A stretch of DNA of 64,000 nucleotides from Pseudomonas sp. ICMP 561 (GTDB lineage: Bacteria > Pseudomonadota > Gammaproteobacteria > Pseudomonadales > Pseudomonadaceae). Made by a program: the position numbers and the translations under genes. The stretch is from contig NZ_LKBT01000023.1 in NCBI RefSeq assembly GCF_002699985.1, forward strand, positions 279,502-343,501, written 5' to 3'. Of this stretch, positions 41,350 through 49,964 are shown piece after piece. The notes under the pieces are model-generated. The model had not been told where the DNA came from, did not search any database, and saw only the letters and a list, made by a program, of their open reading frames with translations. Position 1 is the stretch's first letter. Each line of letters opens with the position of its first letter.

Positions 41350-42434
41350 GCAGCGACATCGACACGCCTGACACCGAGACACGTGGCGATGGCACGCGCG
41401 AGCAATGGTATGTGGCGTGCACGCAAAAGCAATTGCGCAACGGCAAACCTTACCGTGCGACGATTCTCGGCCTGAACATCGTCCTGTTTCGCCAGCGCAG
41501 CGGAAAGGCGGCGGCGCTCCTTGACCAGTGCGTGCACCGAGGTACCCGGCTGTCGGCCGGTAAAATCACCGATGACTGCCTGGTGTGCCCGTATCACGGC
41601 TGGCGCTACGACGCGACCGGGCACGTGGTGCATATTCCCAGCGTGGATGCCGAGCAGGGCGAACCGAAGTCGCCCGGTTATCGCTACAGGCAGCGCCATT
41701 TTTCGGTGTGCGAGCAGGATGGGCTGGTCTGGGTGTACACCGGCACGGGCGATGCTCGCGACACACCGATTTTCCGGCTTCCCGCCTATGGCGAGCGTCC
41801 GTGGCAATCCTATTTCATGATCAACACCTTCGACGCCGATGTTGGCAGTCTGGTGCAGAACTTTCTGGATGTGCCGCATACGGTATTCGTTCATGAAGGT
41901 ATTTTTCGGTCGAGCAGCGGTCGCGCAATGGAGGCGACGCTGGCTTGCAAGGCTAAGAGCATCGAGGTCGTCTATCACGATGAGGTCGACGAGATCGGCC
42001 TGATGCAATGGCTGACCAACCCGGACGCTGAGCCGCTGGTGCATACGGATCGCTTCCTGGCGCCGAATGTGACCTTTTGTGACTACTTGTGGGGCGCACG
42101 CTCAGGCTTTCTGATCGTCAGCCAGATCACCCCGGTCAATGATCGCCAGTCACGCGTCTACACCTACATCGCCTACCGTTTTCCGATGCCGCGCTGGGTG
42201 TTGCGAATACTGCGTCCGTTCATTCATCTGTACACGCACATCGTGATTCAGCAGGACGTCAAAATCATTCGCGCACACCGCGAGGGTCTCAACAACGTGC
42301 CCAACTTCAAACCGTGCAATGTGCCTGCCGATGCCATCCATGTGGGCGTCGAACAGTTGCTCGCAGCGGTTCGACGCGGCGAGACGCTGCCGGAAGCGCA
42401 GCGTCGCGAGCGGCGGATCCGATTCGAACTTTGA
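41334..42434 (+). CDS. Rieske-type aromatic-ring/lipid oxygenase
   Basis: A 366-residue Rieske non-heme iron oxygenase. The 2Fe-2S ligands are CVH (66-68) and CPYH (85-88). The mononuclear iron site follows as QNFLDVPHTVFVHEG (N176, D179, H182, H187). The C-terminal part (PRWVLRILRPFIHLYTHIVI) is hydrophobic and may dock to the membrane. Related proteins include chlorophyllide- and sterol-type oxygenases that act on hydrophobic substrates. No ferredoxin or reductase gene is adjacent, so it must use a general partner. It is the last gene of the operon that begins with the desaturase. Confidence 0.88.
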   Translation: MPARLSSDIDTPDTETRGDGTREQWYVACTQKQLRNGKPYRATILGLNIVLFRQRSGKAAALLDQCVHRGTRLSAGKITDDCLVCPYHGWRYDATGHVVHIPSVDAEQGEPKSPGYRYRQRHFSVCEQDGLVWVYTGTGDARDTPIFRLPAYGERPWQSYFMINTFDADVGSLVQNFLDVPHTVFVHEGIFRSSSGRAMEATLACKAKSIEVVYHDEVDEIGLMQWLTNPDAEPLVHTDRFLAPNVTFCDYLWGARSGFLIVSQITPVNDRQSRVYTYIAYRFPMPRWVLRILRPFIHLYTHIVIQQDVKIIRAHREGLNNVPNFKPCNVPADAIHVGVEQLLAAVRRGETLPEAQRRERRIRFEL

Positions 42435-42665
42435 CAGCCTGGTGTTTCAACCGGCTTAGAGCTTCGGCTGAACTGAACTCGCCAGTTGCGTCGGTGACGG
42501 CAGCACAACACCGCACGAATGTGATGACTGAAGGCGCGCTGTTCGATTTGGAATGCTCTGCCAATTGATGTGCTGGTGAAGGGTCGGTCGCAAGGGTTGA
42601 CTTGATTCCCAGGCTGGGTACTGAGCAGTTAACCTAAGCACCTTTCGTTCTGCAAAGCGCTCAAC

Positions 42666-43043
42666 ATGGCCATCAACCTGTTAACCGAATCCATGCTCGG
42701 ACACTGGCGCGCTCCGTCGGGCGTCTGGTTATGCGAGTTCCAGTTCGGGAGCCGATTGATCTACGTCGAGCACCGCAATGGCGAGTCGCCTGACCGTCGG
42801 CTTGCCGCAGCTCAGCGCCTCGTTAATGCTACATGGGAGGATTTGCCGCAAGCGCTGATGTTTGCCGAGAAGCAGTGCAAGGGCTGCGTCAGCGTGATGA
42901 GTCCGCGCAATCTGTTGTTCTTTGCCTCTGTTAGACTGCCACCCTTTACACGCAGAGTGGCATCCAATGAGCGCAAAGGTTCGTTTGACCCAATACAGCC
43001 ACGGCGCCGGCTGCGGTTGCAAGATATCGCCTCAAGTGCTTGA
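42666..43043 (+). CDS. Possible hypothetical protein upstream of selD
   Basis: A 125-codon frame with GC-rich third positions and protein-like content up to about 42915 (LLTESMLGHWRAPSGVWLCE; SRLIYVEHRNGESPDRRLAA). After that it overlaps the selD start for 77 nt in a different frame. It has no good ribosome site and no recognised family. It could be a real small gene, or an old coding remnant running into selD. The preceding 42435-42665 holds nothing I can identify. Confidence 0.35.
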   Translation: MAINLLTESMLGHWRAPSGVWLCEFQFGSRLIYVEHRNGESPDRRLAAAQRLVNATWEDLPQALMFAEKQCKGCVSVMSPRNLLFFASVRLPPFTRRVASNERKGSFDPIQPRRRLRLQDIASSA

Positions 43044-44001
43044 GGTGATCCTCGCTGGCAGCGGCGCACAAAATCTCGATCCAAAGCTTTGGGTGGGTAA
43101 TGCGTCGCGTGACGATGCGGCGGTCTACGCCATTGATGACGAGCGCGGAGTCGTCTCAACTACCGATTTCTTCATGCCTATCGTCGACGACCCCTACGAT
43201 TTCGGCCGTATTGCCGCGACTAACGCTATCAGCGATATCTATGCTATGGGTGGAGATCCAATCATGGCCATCGCCATTCTCGGCTGGCCGGTCAACGTGC
43301 TTGCTCCCGAAATCGCTCGCGAAGTGATTCGCGGTGGCCGTGCAGTTTGTGACGCTGCGGGCATCCCGCTCGCCGGTGGACACTCCATTGATGCGCCAGA
43401 ACCAATCTTTGGCCTGGCGGTGACGGGGCTGGTCGAAAAGCGTTTCATGAAACGTAACGACACGGCCACCCTGGGCTGTACGCTTTATCTGACCAAACCA
43501 TTGGGGATCGGTGTGCTAACCACCGCCGAGAAACAAGGCCTGCTGCGGGACGCCGACATTGGCGTGGCGCGGGACCAGATGTGCACGCTCAATACGATCG
43601 GCAGCCGCTTCGGCAAGCTTGCCGGGGTCACCGCGATGACCGATGTCACCGGTTTCGGCCTGCTGGGTCATTTGGTGGAAATGGCTGACGGTAGCCGCTT
43701 GACGGCACGTATCGAGGCCAGCGCCGTGCCGCGCCTGGCCAGTGTTGATTATTACCTTGAGCAAGGGTGCGTACCGGGAGGCACGCTGCGCAACTTTGAC
43801 AGTTACGGGGGCCGCATCGGCAAATTGACCGAATGGCAGAAACATCTGCTCTGCGACCCGCAAACAAGTGGCGGCCTCCTTGTAGCCGTAGCGCCAGAGG
43901 GGCAAACGCAGTTTCTGCAGACCGCCACCGATCTGGGACTGAGTTTGCGCCCCATAGGCACGCTGATCGAGCGCCAGGCTAACGCCGTTGAGGTGTTCTG
44001 A
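42967..44001 (+). CDS. selD: Selenide, water dikinase
   Basis: A 344-residue enzyme that makes selenophosphate from selenide and ATP. The N-terminal catalytic segment YSHGAGCGCKISP gives C16 and K19, matching C17 and K20 of E. coli SelD. Other marks are DDAAVYAIDDERG, FFMPIVDDPYDFGRIAATNA and GGHSIDAPEPIFGLAVTG. The ATG at 42967 fits family length; an in-frame start at 42922 would add 15 residues. Its stop overlaps the start of mnmH (TGATG), so the two are an operon feeding selenophosphate into tRNA modification. The active residue is Cys, not selenocysteine. Confidence 0.95.
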   Translation: MSAKVRLTQYSHGAGCGCKISPQVLEVILAGSGAQNLDPKLWVGNASRDDAAVYAIDDERGVVSTTDFFMPIVDDPYDFGRIAATNAISDIYAMGGDPIMAIAILGWPVNVLAPEIAREVIRGGRAVCDAAGIPLAGGHSIDAPEPIFGLAVTGLVEKRFMKRNDTATLGCTLYLTKPLGIGVLTTAEKQGLLRDADIGVARDQMCTLNTIGSRFGKLAGVTAMTDVTGFGLLGHLVEMADGSRLTARIEASAVPRLASVDYYLEQGCVPGGTLRNFDSYGGRIGKLTEWQKHLLCDPQTSGGLLVAVAPEGQTQFLQTATDLGLSLRPIGTLIERQANAVEVF

Positions 44002-45101
44002 TGCGCGAGAACAGCGCCGACTTGCGCCATATTTTTTTAAACGATATCCCGCTGATGGACGTCCGCGCGCCCGTGGAGTTTGCGAAAGGGGCCTTTGGGC
44101 AGTCCGTTAACCTGCCGCTGATGAACGATGCCGAGCGTGAGGCCGTCGGCACGGCCTATAAACAACAGGGACAGCAGGCCGCCATCGAGTTGGGGCATCA
44201 GTTGGTGTCCGGGGCTACCAAAGAAGCACGTATTGAAGGCTGGGCTGAGTTCGTCCGCTGTCAGCCGGAAGGCTATCTGTATTGCTTTCGCGGTGGCCTG
44301 CGGTCGCAGATCACCCAGCAGTGGCTGAAAGACATCGCCGGTATCCCTTACCCGCGTGTGTCAGGCGGTTACAAGGCGATGCGCACCTTCCTTATCGACA
44401 CCATCGAGTGCGCCGTTCAGGAGTGTGAACTGGTCGTGGTCGGGGGCTTGACCGGGTCCGGCAAGACTGAAGTGCTGGCGGGGTTGAGTAACGCCCTCGA
44501 CCTCGAAGGCCACGCGAACCATCGCGGCTCCAGCTTCGGCAAACGTGTCAGTGCTCAGCCCGGGCAGATCGACTTTGAAAATGCCCTGGCTGTGGACATC
44601 CTGAAGAAACGCCATCGCGGTGCCGAACATTTCGTACTCGAGGACGAAGGTCGCGCTATTGGCAGCCGTGCAGTGCCTCTTTCGCTGTTTCGGCAGATGC
44701 AAGCCGCGCCTCTGGTGTGGCTGCAAGACAGCGTCGAGAGTCGGGTTGAACGGATCCTCAAGGATTACGTTATCGACCTGTGCGCAGATTTTGTCGCTGT
44801 CCATGGCGCGGAGGAAGGATTCAATGCGTTCGCCGAACGCCTGCGCCAGAGTCTGGCCAGCAACCTCAGGCGCCTGGGGGGAGAACGCTACAATCGCCTG
44901 GCGGTGATTATGGATAGCGCCCTGCAGATGCAGCAGGCAACGGGGCTGGTGGACGCTCATCGGCAATGGATCGAGCAATTGCTCACCGAGTACTATGACC
45001 CGATGTACGCCTACCAGCGTGACAGCAAGTCCGGGCGTATCGAGTTTGCCGGTGATCAGGCCGCCGTCAGGGATTATTTACTGCAGCGCCGCCACGCGTG
45101 A
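44001..45101 (+). CDS. mnmH: tRNA 2-selenouridine synthase
   Basis: A 366-residue protein with an N-terminal rhodanese domain (active Cys in YCFRGGLRS, C95) and a P-loop domain (GGLTGSGKT, about 148-156). This pair defines MnmH (SelU/YbbB). It geranylates and then selenates the 2-thiouridine at the wobble position of tRNAs for Lys, Glu and Gln using selenophosphate. It is coupled to selD by overlapping stop and start. Length and motifs fit the family with no sign of damage. Confidence 0.95.
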   Translation: MRENSADLRHIFLNDIPLMDVRAPVEFAKGAFGQSVNLPLMNDAEREAVGTAYKQQGQQAAIELGHQLVSGATKEARIEGWAEFVRCQPEGYLYCFRGGLRSQITQQWLKDIAGIPYPRVSGGYKAMRTFLIDTIECAVQECELVVVGGLTGSGKTEVLAGLSNALDLEGHANHRGSSFGKRVSAQPGQIDFENALAVDILKKRHRGAEHFVLEDEGRAIGSRAVPLSLFRQMQAAPLVWLQDSVESRVERILKDYVIDLCADFVAVHGAEEGFNAFAERLRQSLASNLRRLGGERYNRLAVIMDSALQMQQATGLVDAHRQWIEQLLTEYYDPMYAYQRDSKSGRIEFAGDQAAVRDYLLQRRHA

Positions 45102-45123
45102 ACCCAGCGGCGCCTGCGCCTTT

Positions 45124-46179
45124 CTAGAAGACCAGCGCCGCGATGACGCCGCTGATAATGCCCACCAGCATGGTCAGCAATGCGACGGCCACCAGCACCC
45201 GACGATCAAAGGATTTGCGCAGCATCAATAGCGACGGCAGGCTGACGCTCGGCAGCGTCATCAATAGCGCTACTGCTGGAGCTGTACCCAAGCCGACCCC
45301 CATGAGGGCCTGCACGATAGGAATTTCTGCCGCGGTGGGGATCACAAACAAAGTGCCCACGACAGCAAGTGGCACCAGCCATAGCCAGCTATTGGTCATT
45401 GCTCCATCAACGTGAGGGAATAGCCATACCCGCGCCGCTCCGAGGATCAGCACCGCCAGCACGTAGATCGGGATGGTGGTCCAGAACAACTGCCACATCG
45501 TGCGTAACCACTGCACCGGGAGACTGCGGGTATCTGCGGCAGTGGCCACCTCAACAGCATCCACAGCCGCTTTCGGCAGCGCTTCTGGTCGCGACATGCG
45601 CTGGGCGAGTAGCGACGCACCGAGCACAAGTCCAACGCCGGCCACCAGGCGCAGGGCGGTGAACTGCCAGCCGAGTACGAAACCCATGAAGATCAAGGTA
45701 GCGGGGTTGAGAACCGGGTTTGCAATCCAGAAGGCCAACGCCGCACCCTCCGACACGTTCTGTCGCCTTAGCCCGGCTGCCACGGGAGCCGCACAGCAAC
45801 TGCACATCATCCCCGGCAGAGCGAACAAGCTCCCCCGCAGCGTAGAGCCGAAGCCGGCTTTGCCAAACGCGCGCAGTAGCCAGTCCCGGGGAATAAGCAC
45901 CTGTACCAACGAGCCAAGGATGATCGCCAGAACGGCAGCCTTCCAGATCGCCAGAAAATACACTTGGGCATAAGTCAGCGCAGCCAACAAGGGCGACGTC
46001 AGATTATCGTTGAGGATCGAGCCGCCAATGCTATGGGTATCGGCGGCGATGAACGACTTGAGGTAATAAGGTGACCACTTGACGTAGTACAGGCCGATGA
46101 CGGCCACCAGCAGAAACACCGCCGGTTTGCACCAAAATGCCCAGGAGCGGGTTGTGGAGGGAGGAGACTGGCTAATCAT
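45124..46179 (-). CDS. Predicted permease (ArsP/DUF318-like, UPF0718 type)
   Basis: A 351-residue membrane protein with about eight to ten helices. The motif GMMCSCCAAPVAAGLRRQNV (about residues 121-140), with a Cys pair, and FWIANPVLNPATLIFMGFVL are signatures of the permease family that includes organoarsenical exporters. A second half-repeat carries FVIPTAAEIPIVQALMGVGL. It converges with mnmH with 22 nt between. A link to selenium or thiol compounds is possible but not shown. The transported substrate is unknown. Confidence 0.85.
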   Translation of the reverse strand: MISQSPPSTTRSWAFWCKPAVFLLVAVIGLYYVKWSPYYLKSFIAADTHSIGGSILNDNLTSPLLAALTYAQVYFLAIWKAAVLAIILGSLVQVLIPRDWLLRAFGKAGFGSTLRGSLFALPGMMCSCCAAPVAAGLRRQNVSEGAALAFWIANPVLNPATLIFMGFVLGWQFTALRLVAGVGLVLGASLLAQRMSRPEALPKAAVDAVEVATAADTRSLPVQWLRTMWQLFWTTIPIYVLAVLILGAARVWLFPHVDGAMTNSWLWLVPLAVVGTLFVIPTAAEIPIVQALMGVGLGTAPAVALLMTLPSVSLPSLLMLRKSFDRRVLVAVALLTMLVGIISGVIAALVF

Positions 46180-46332
46180 TATGAAATCCGTGCGTAAGCG
46201 AACGTCTATGATACGTCAACGCTGGCTGTCAGTTGGCAACAATGACTGCGCCCCAGGAGCGCAGTGATTGGCCCGGAGTGTGTAATCGCTGCTAACTAAT
46301 ACTCTCACTTACAACCAATGGAGGGTTGAGGC

Positions 46333-46947
46333 ATGTACACGCTTTTCGGAGCAGAGGGTTCTGGTCCCGCAGCTATCGAGATAGCACTGAAATATTGCGG
46401 CGCCGACTACCGGTTGCAGGCAGCCAGTTCCTGGGAGGAGGGCAGTGGCAGGGATGAGCTGCGACGGATTAATCCGCTACTGCAAGTGCCCACTCTGGTT
46501 TTACCCGATGGCACTGTGCTGACTGAAAGCGCCGCGATATTGGCCTGTCTCGGACTGGAGTTTCCTGCCTCAGGGCTGCTGTCCCTGAACCCGTCTGAAC
46601 GAGCTATACAACTCCGCGGTTTGGTGTACATCGCCTCCAACTGTTACTCAGCCATCGGCATCATCGATTACCCGGAGCGCTGGTTGCCTGACGGGAACCC
46701 GGATCACTTGCAGCAACTGGTTAACGGCGCAAAGTCCCGGTTGTACGGACACTGGGAGACGTTTAGCGATGTATTTGGGGGCACGGCGGCGTGGCGCCCT
46801 GACAAGCCCAAGCCAGGTGCTGTCGAGATCCTGGCTTGCGTTGTGACGCGGTGGGCCGGTACCCGTGAACATCTGCGGCTATTACGGCCGACCTTTCATG
46901 CCTCGCTATTGGATATTGATTGTCATGTAGCAACTGCGTTGGCTTGA
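46333..46947 (+). CDS. Glutathione S-transferase family protein
   Basis: A 204-residue protein with a thioredoxin-like N-terminal domain (MYTLFGAEGSGPAAIEIALK, INPLLQVPTLVLPDGTVLTE, ESAAI for glutathione binding) and a helical C-terminal domain. GGAGGGTTGAGGC before the ATG is a strong ribosome site. The active Ser/Cys region reads GAEGSGPAAI. It is a single gene next to a REP pair. Its substrate is not predictable. Confidence 0.85.
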   Translation: MYTLFGAEGSGPAAIEIALKYCGADYRLQAASSWEEGSGRDELRRINPLLQVPTLVLPDGTVLTESAAILACLGLEFPASGLLSLNPSERAIQLRGLVYIASNCYSAIGIIDYPERWLPDGNPDHLQQLVNGAKSRLYGHWETFSDVFGGTAAWRPDKPKPGAVEILACVVTRWAGTREHLRLLRPTFHASLLDIDCHVATALA

Positions 46948-46969
46948 TACCACAGGTGTGATCGGCTTT

Positions 46970-47057
46970 GTGGGAGCCGAGCTTGCTCGCGATGCTGGCA
47001 ACACAGTGGTCAGACGGGTCGCGTTCAGCCCTATCGCGAGCAAGCTCAGCTCCCACA
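46970..47057. repeat. REP inverted pair
   Basis: Arms at 46970-46993 (GTGGGAGCCGAGCTTGCTCG and on) and 47032-47057 (its near complement) flank a 38-nt loop. This is the classic P. syringae-type REP doublet between two same-strand genes. Confidence 0.8.
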
Positions 47058-47159
47058 GGTTCTGCGCAATTCCAGGGTTGATATGCGCTGCATTGCTCGC
47101 CAGAATCGCGCCCCTGTCCGGTGATTGGTGCTGGATGTCAGCGGTGAAAGGGGCTGCAG

Positions 47160-47867
47160 TTGAACGAACAGACATTGTCCAGGCGCCTGGAGCGCGTCGC
47201 GGCGCATGTGCCTGCGGGGGCGCGACTGGCCGATATCGGCTCGGATCACGGTTACCTGCCGGTCGCCTTGATGCGCCGCGGATCTATTGCGGCGGCAGTG
47301 GCGGGGGAGGTGGCATTGACTCCGTTCCGCGCGGCCGAACGCACGGTTCGTGAGAACGATCTGGACCAATTGATCACCGTACGCATGGCCAATGGTCTGG
47401 CTGCGATCCAGCCGGAAGACGGGATTACGGCCATCAGCATCTGCGGCATGGGCGGCGAGACGATCCGCGACATTCTTGAAGAAGGCAAAGCCTATTTGAC
47501 TGGCGAAGAGCGTCTGATCCTGCAGCCCAACGGCGGCGAGCGGCCGCTGCGCCAGTGGCTGATGGAAAACGGTTATTGCATCCTTAGTGAGGAAGTACTG
47601 CGGGAAAACCGGTTCGACTACGAAGTCATCGTTGCCGAGCGCGCTGGGCCTGTGGTCTACACCGCCGAGGAACTTTACTTCGGCCCGCTACAGATGAAGG
47701 CTCGCAGCCCGGCTTTTCTGCTCAAGTGGCGCCGCATGCTGCGTCATAAGCAGCAAACCTTGAACCACTTTGCCCGGGCTCGGCAGGCGCTGCCAGAGGA
47801 AAAGCTTGAAGAAGCTGAGCGGCAGGTTCGCTGGATAAGCGAATTGCTGGCTGTGACTGGAGCATGA
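47160..47867 (+). CDS. trmK: tRNA (adenine(22)-N1)-methyltransferase
   Basis: A 235-residue methyltransferase. Motif I is LADIGSDHGYLPVALMRRG, followed by AVAGEVALTPFRAAERTV and the family signature SICGMGGETIRDILEEG, then LILQPNGGERPLRQWLMENG. This is TrmK, which adds a methyl group to A22 of some tRNAs. It starts at TTG 47160 with AAAGGGG upstream. The gene is single between the REP pair and a convergent hypothetical gene. Confidence 0.88.
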   Translation: MNEQTLSRRLERVAAHVPAGARLADIGSDHGYLPVALMRRGSIAAAVAGEVALTPFRAAERTVRENDLDQLITVRMANGLAAIQPEDGITAISICGMGGETIRDILEEGKAYLTGEERLILQPNGGERPLRQWLMENGYCILSEEVLRENRFDYEVIVAERAGPVVYTAEELYFGPLQMKARSPAFLLKWRRMLRHKQQTLNHFARARQALPEEKLEEAERQVRWISELLAVTGA

Positions 47868-47942
47868 CGCAGTGAGCGCTGGTTTATCTGGAAGGCGTTC
47901 TTGAAACTTTCCTTGGCCGAGACGTCACCAGACAGCTTTCAA

Positions 47943-48494
47943 TCAGTGCCCACCCTCTAAAGATCTCCGGACAATTGCCTGAAGCATACGTCGACGAATC
48001 ATGCCGCTCACTGGCCGTATTGCGTACCAATACGGCGTGAAACGTTTGAGCGCCTGACGATCCAGGCAATGCACCCGCGTTTGAGTGGTTATCCGGGTTA
48101 GCCCTGACTCCAGGTGCTGGCAAGTAAAACTGAGCGCAAGTTTGACGCTCCCCGCCTCACAAAAACGTTGAAAGGCTTCTGCATCGGCCACAGGAGCCTG
48201 ACCGAAGTCAGCCTGCCAGAACTTTCCTGCCAGTCCGTAGACGACTTCGGTATCGCCATCGCGATGCAGCAGGGTGAAGTTGTCCATCCCGAAACTCGCT
48301 TTAGCGCTTGATGCCGAGCGCTGAAACAACCGCATGGGTAGCTCGCGTAACTGAATGGCGTAGCGAAAAAACCGGTCATTTTCAGGTCGATAGTTAACGG
48401 CCTCAGCCATTAACCGGGCCGGACTGACTGAGCTTTCCAGCGAGTGGGTTTCACTGAACTGGTAGTCAGGCAGGTAACGATCAATAAGATGCAT
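47943..48494 (-). CDS. Hypothetical protein, SRPBCC/DUF2867-like
   Basis: A 183-residue soluble protein (MHLIDRYLPDYQFSETHSLE; ENDRFFRYAIQLRELPMRLF; TEVVYGLAGKFWQADFGQAP). The pattern resembles DUF2867-type proteins of the SRPBCC fold, which bind lipophilic ligands. The C-terminus ends with a stretch of basic residues (RPVSGMIRRRMLQAIVRRSL). Start ATG at 48494. It converges with trmK. The family call is tentative. Confidence 0.6.
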   Translation of the reverse strand: MHLIDRYLPDYQFSETHSLESSVSPARLMAEAVNYRPENDRFFRYAIQLRELPMRLFQRSASSAKASFGMDNFTLLHRDGDTEVVYGLAGKFWQADFGQAPVADAEAFQRFCEAGSVKLALSFTCQHLESGLTRITTQTRVHCLDRQALKRFTPYWYAIRPVSGMIRRRMLQAIVRRSLEGGH

Positions 48495-48853
48495 CCGTAC
48501 TCCTCATTGCAGGATCGTGTCGACCGGGCAGGGTGATAGATCAGGCATTTTTCCAAGTGTGCGTCTGGATTTTCCTGCCTCCCTGCAGTATTGCGCAATC
48601 ACGATTTGTTCCAGTGATCCCGGTTGACTTCTGGTGGGTTAAAAGCTTCGGTTCAGGCTTGCCTTGCAGCACGGATACTAAAGCGGGCGCACTGACGTCT
48701 GGGCGGTTCCGGCAACGTCAGGCTTCCGGAAGCATTGTTTGTCCTGATGCGGTCAGGCCATATGACTGCCGCATACTTCTGTTCAAAGTTACAACTATCG
48801 CTGTTGTGCGCAGTCTCTTTATAGACCTTTCACTGTCGAGCAACGGAGCTTTC
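48495..48853. other. Non-coding stretch upstream of the GST gene
   Basis: About 360 nt with no gene. A long open frame runs through it into the GST gene, but its translation lacks family similarity and the GST has its own ribosome site at 48845. I see no clear promoter motif. The divergent genes on both sides imply promoters here. Confidence 0.4.
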
Positions 48854-49480
48854 ATGATTACGGTCCATCACCTCAACAACTCGCGCTCCCAGCGCATCCT
48901 GTGGCTGCTCGAAGAACTCGACCTGCCATACGAAATCAAGCGCTACGAGCGCGATCCGAAAACCAATCTCGCGCCACCTGAGCTCAAGGCTGTCAACGCG
49001 CTGGGTAAATCCCCGGTGATTGAAGACGGTCCTCACGTGATCATTGAGTCTGGCGCTATTGTCGATTACCTGATCCGCCGCCATGGCGACGGTCGCTTGC
49101 AGCCGGATCCGGCAACCGCCACATACGATGAGTACGTGCAATGGCTGCATTTTGCTGAAGGTTCGGCGATGTTGCCGTTGATGCTAAATCTTTACGTAGG
49201 TCGCCTGGGCGATGCTGGCGCGCCTTTGCACCCACGTATCGAATCGGAAGTGGCCAATTATCTGGGCTATCTCAACGAAGCATTGGGGCTGACGCCGTTT
49301 CTGGTGGGTGAAAAATTGACCGGTGCGGATATCCAGATGAGCTTCATCGGCGAGTTGGCCAAGGCGCAGGGCAAGTTGCAGCCGTACCCGAATGTGGCGG
49401 CGTGGGTACAACGTTTCCAGGAAAGACCCGCTTATCGCAAGGCGCTGGAGCAGGGCGGGGAATACGTGTTTGCGAAGTAA
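48854..49480 (+). CDS. Glutathione S-transferase
   Basis: A 208-residue GST from ATG at 48854 (CGGAGCTTTC upstream). N-terminal domain: VHHLNNSRSQRILWLLEELD with the active Ser in NSRSQR, NALGKSPVIEDGPHVIIESG for glutathione contacts (KSPV cis-Pro and the ES pair). C-terminal helical domain: VGEKLTGADIQMSFIGELAK, a GST-C capping motif. The layout fits the yeast-like/omega-type group. The long upstream extension of the open frame is not used. Substrate unknown. Confidence 0.9.
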   Translation: MITVHHLNNSRSQRILWLLEELDLPYEIKRYERDPKTNLAPPELKAVNALGKSPVIEDGPHVIIESGAIVDYLIRRHGDGRLQPDPATATYDEYVQWLHFAEGSAMLPLMLNLYVGRLGDAGAPLHPRIESEVANYLGYLNEALGLTPFLVGEKLTGADIQMSFIGELAKAQGKLQPYPNVAAWVQRFQERPAYRKALEQGGEYVFAK

Positions 49481-49573
49481 TGGTCTAGTTGCTGACTAAC
49501 TCAGGCACGTCAGTCGAGCGAGGTTTGATCAAGCAGATAGCTGCATGATCAAGCCGCGTTCACATAGTAACCG

Positions 49574-49732
49574 TCAGCCTTCGGAAGTCGCGACGGCTTC
49601 CTGGCCAGTTTCAGCGTCAAGCTTCAGCCGGTCAGCCTTGCTGATGTATTTAGGCTTTTTGGGTGCCAGTTTGGCACTGGCCTTTTTGGCTTTTGCCTTG
49701 AATAGCTGCTGTAGTTTTTTCTGGCGATTCAT
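49574..49732 (-). CDS. DUF2986-like small basic protein
   Basis: A 52-residue protein from ATG at 49732. It is very Lys-rich (MNRQKKLQQLFKAKAKKASA; KLAPKKPKYISKADRLKL), matching the short DUF2986 family of gamma-proteobacteria. It probably binds nucleic acid, but no function is known. A longer open frame reaches 49819 without a ribosome site. Confidence 0.7.
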   Translation of the reverse strand: MNRQKKLQQLFKAKAKKASAKLAPKKPKYISKADRLKLDAETGQEAVATSEG

Positions 49733-49964
49733 GTTTCTGCTCAACTGGTGATTCTTGAATGATTCGGCGGGAATTCTAACAGCGAATCCTCTGGTCTTTA
49801 GCTGAATCGCGCTGACCATGATCTCCTATCGAGCCGAAAGCTGCCATCTAACATGTCTCTGCTGTATTTTCATACTTCTTATGGGGCGGCGTAACTGGAA
49901 GTTGAAGCTTTGTGCCTCAAACCCTGAAAACTCATGTTGTGCCAGGTTCATCGTAAGGAACGTT

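Noticed and set aside
41160..42044. 294-codon minus-strand frame opposite the GH3 and Rieske genes
   Set aside because: Antisense to the Fe-S and iron-site motifs of the Rieske gene; no domain.
48533..48853. N-terminal extension of the GST frame
   Set aside because: The GST domain starts at 48854 with its own ribosome site; the extension has no homology-like content.
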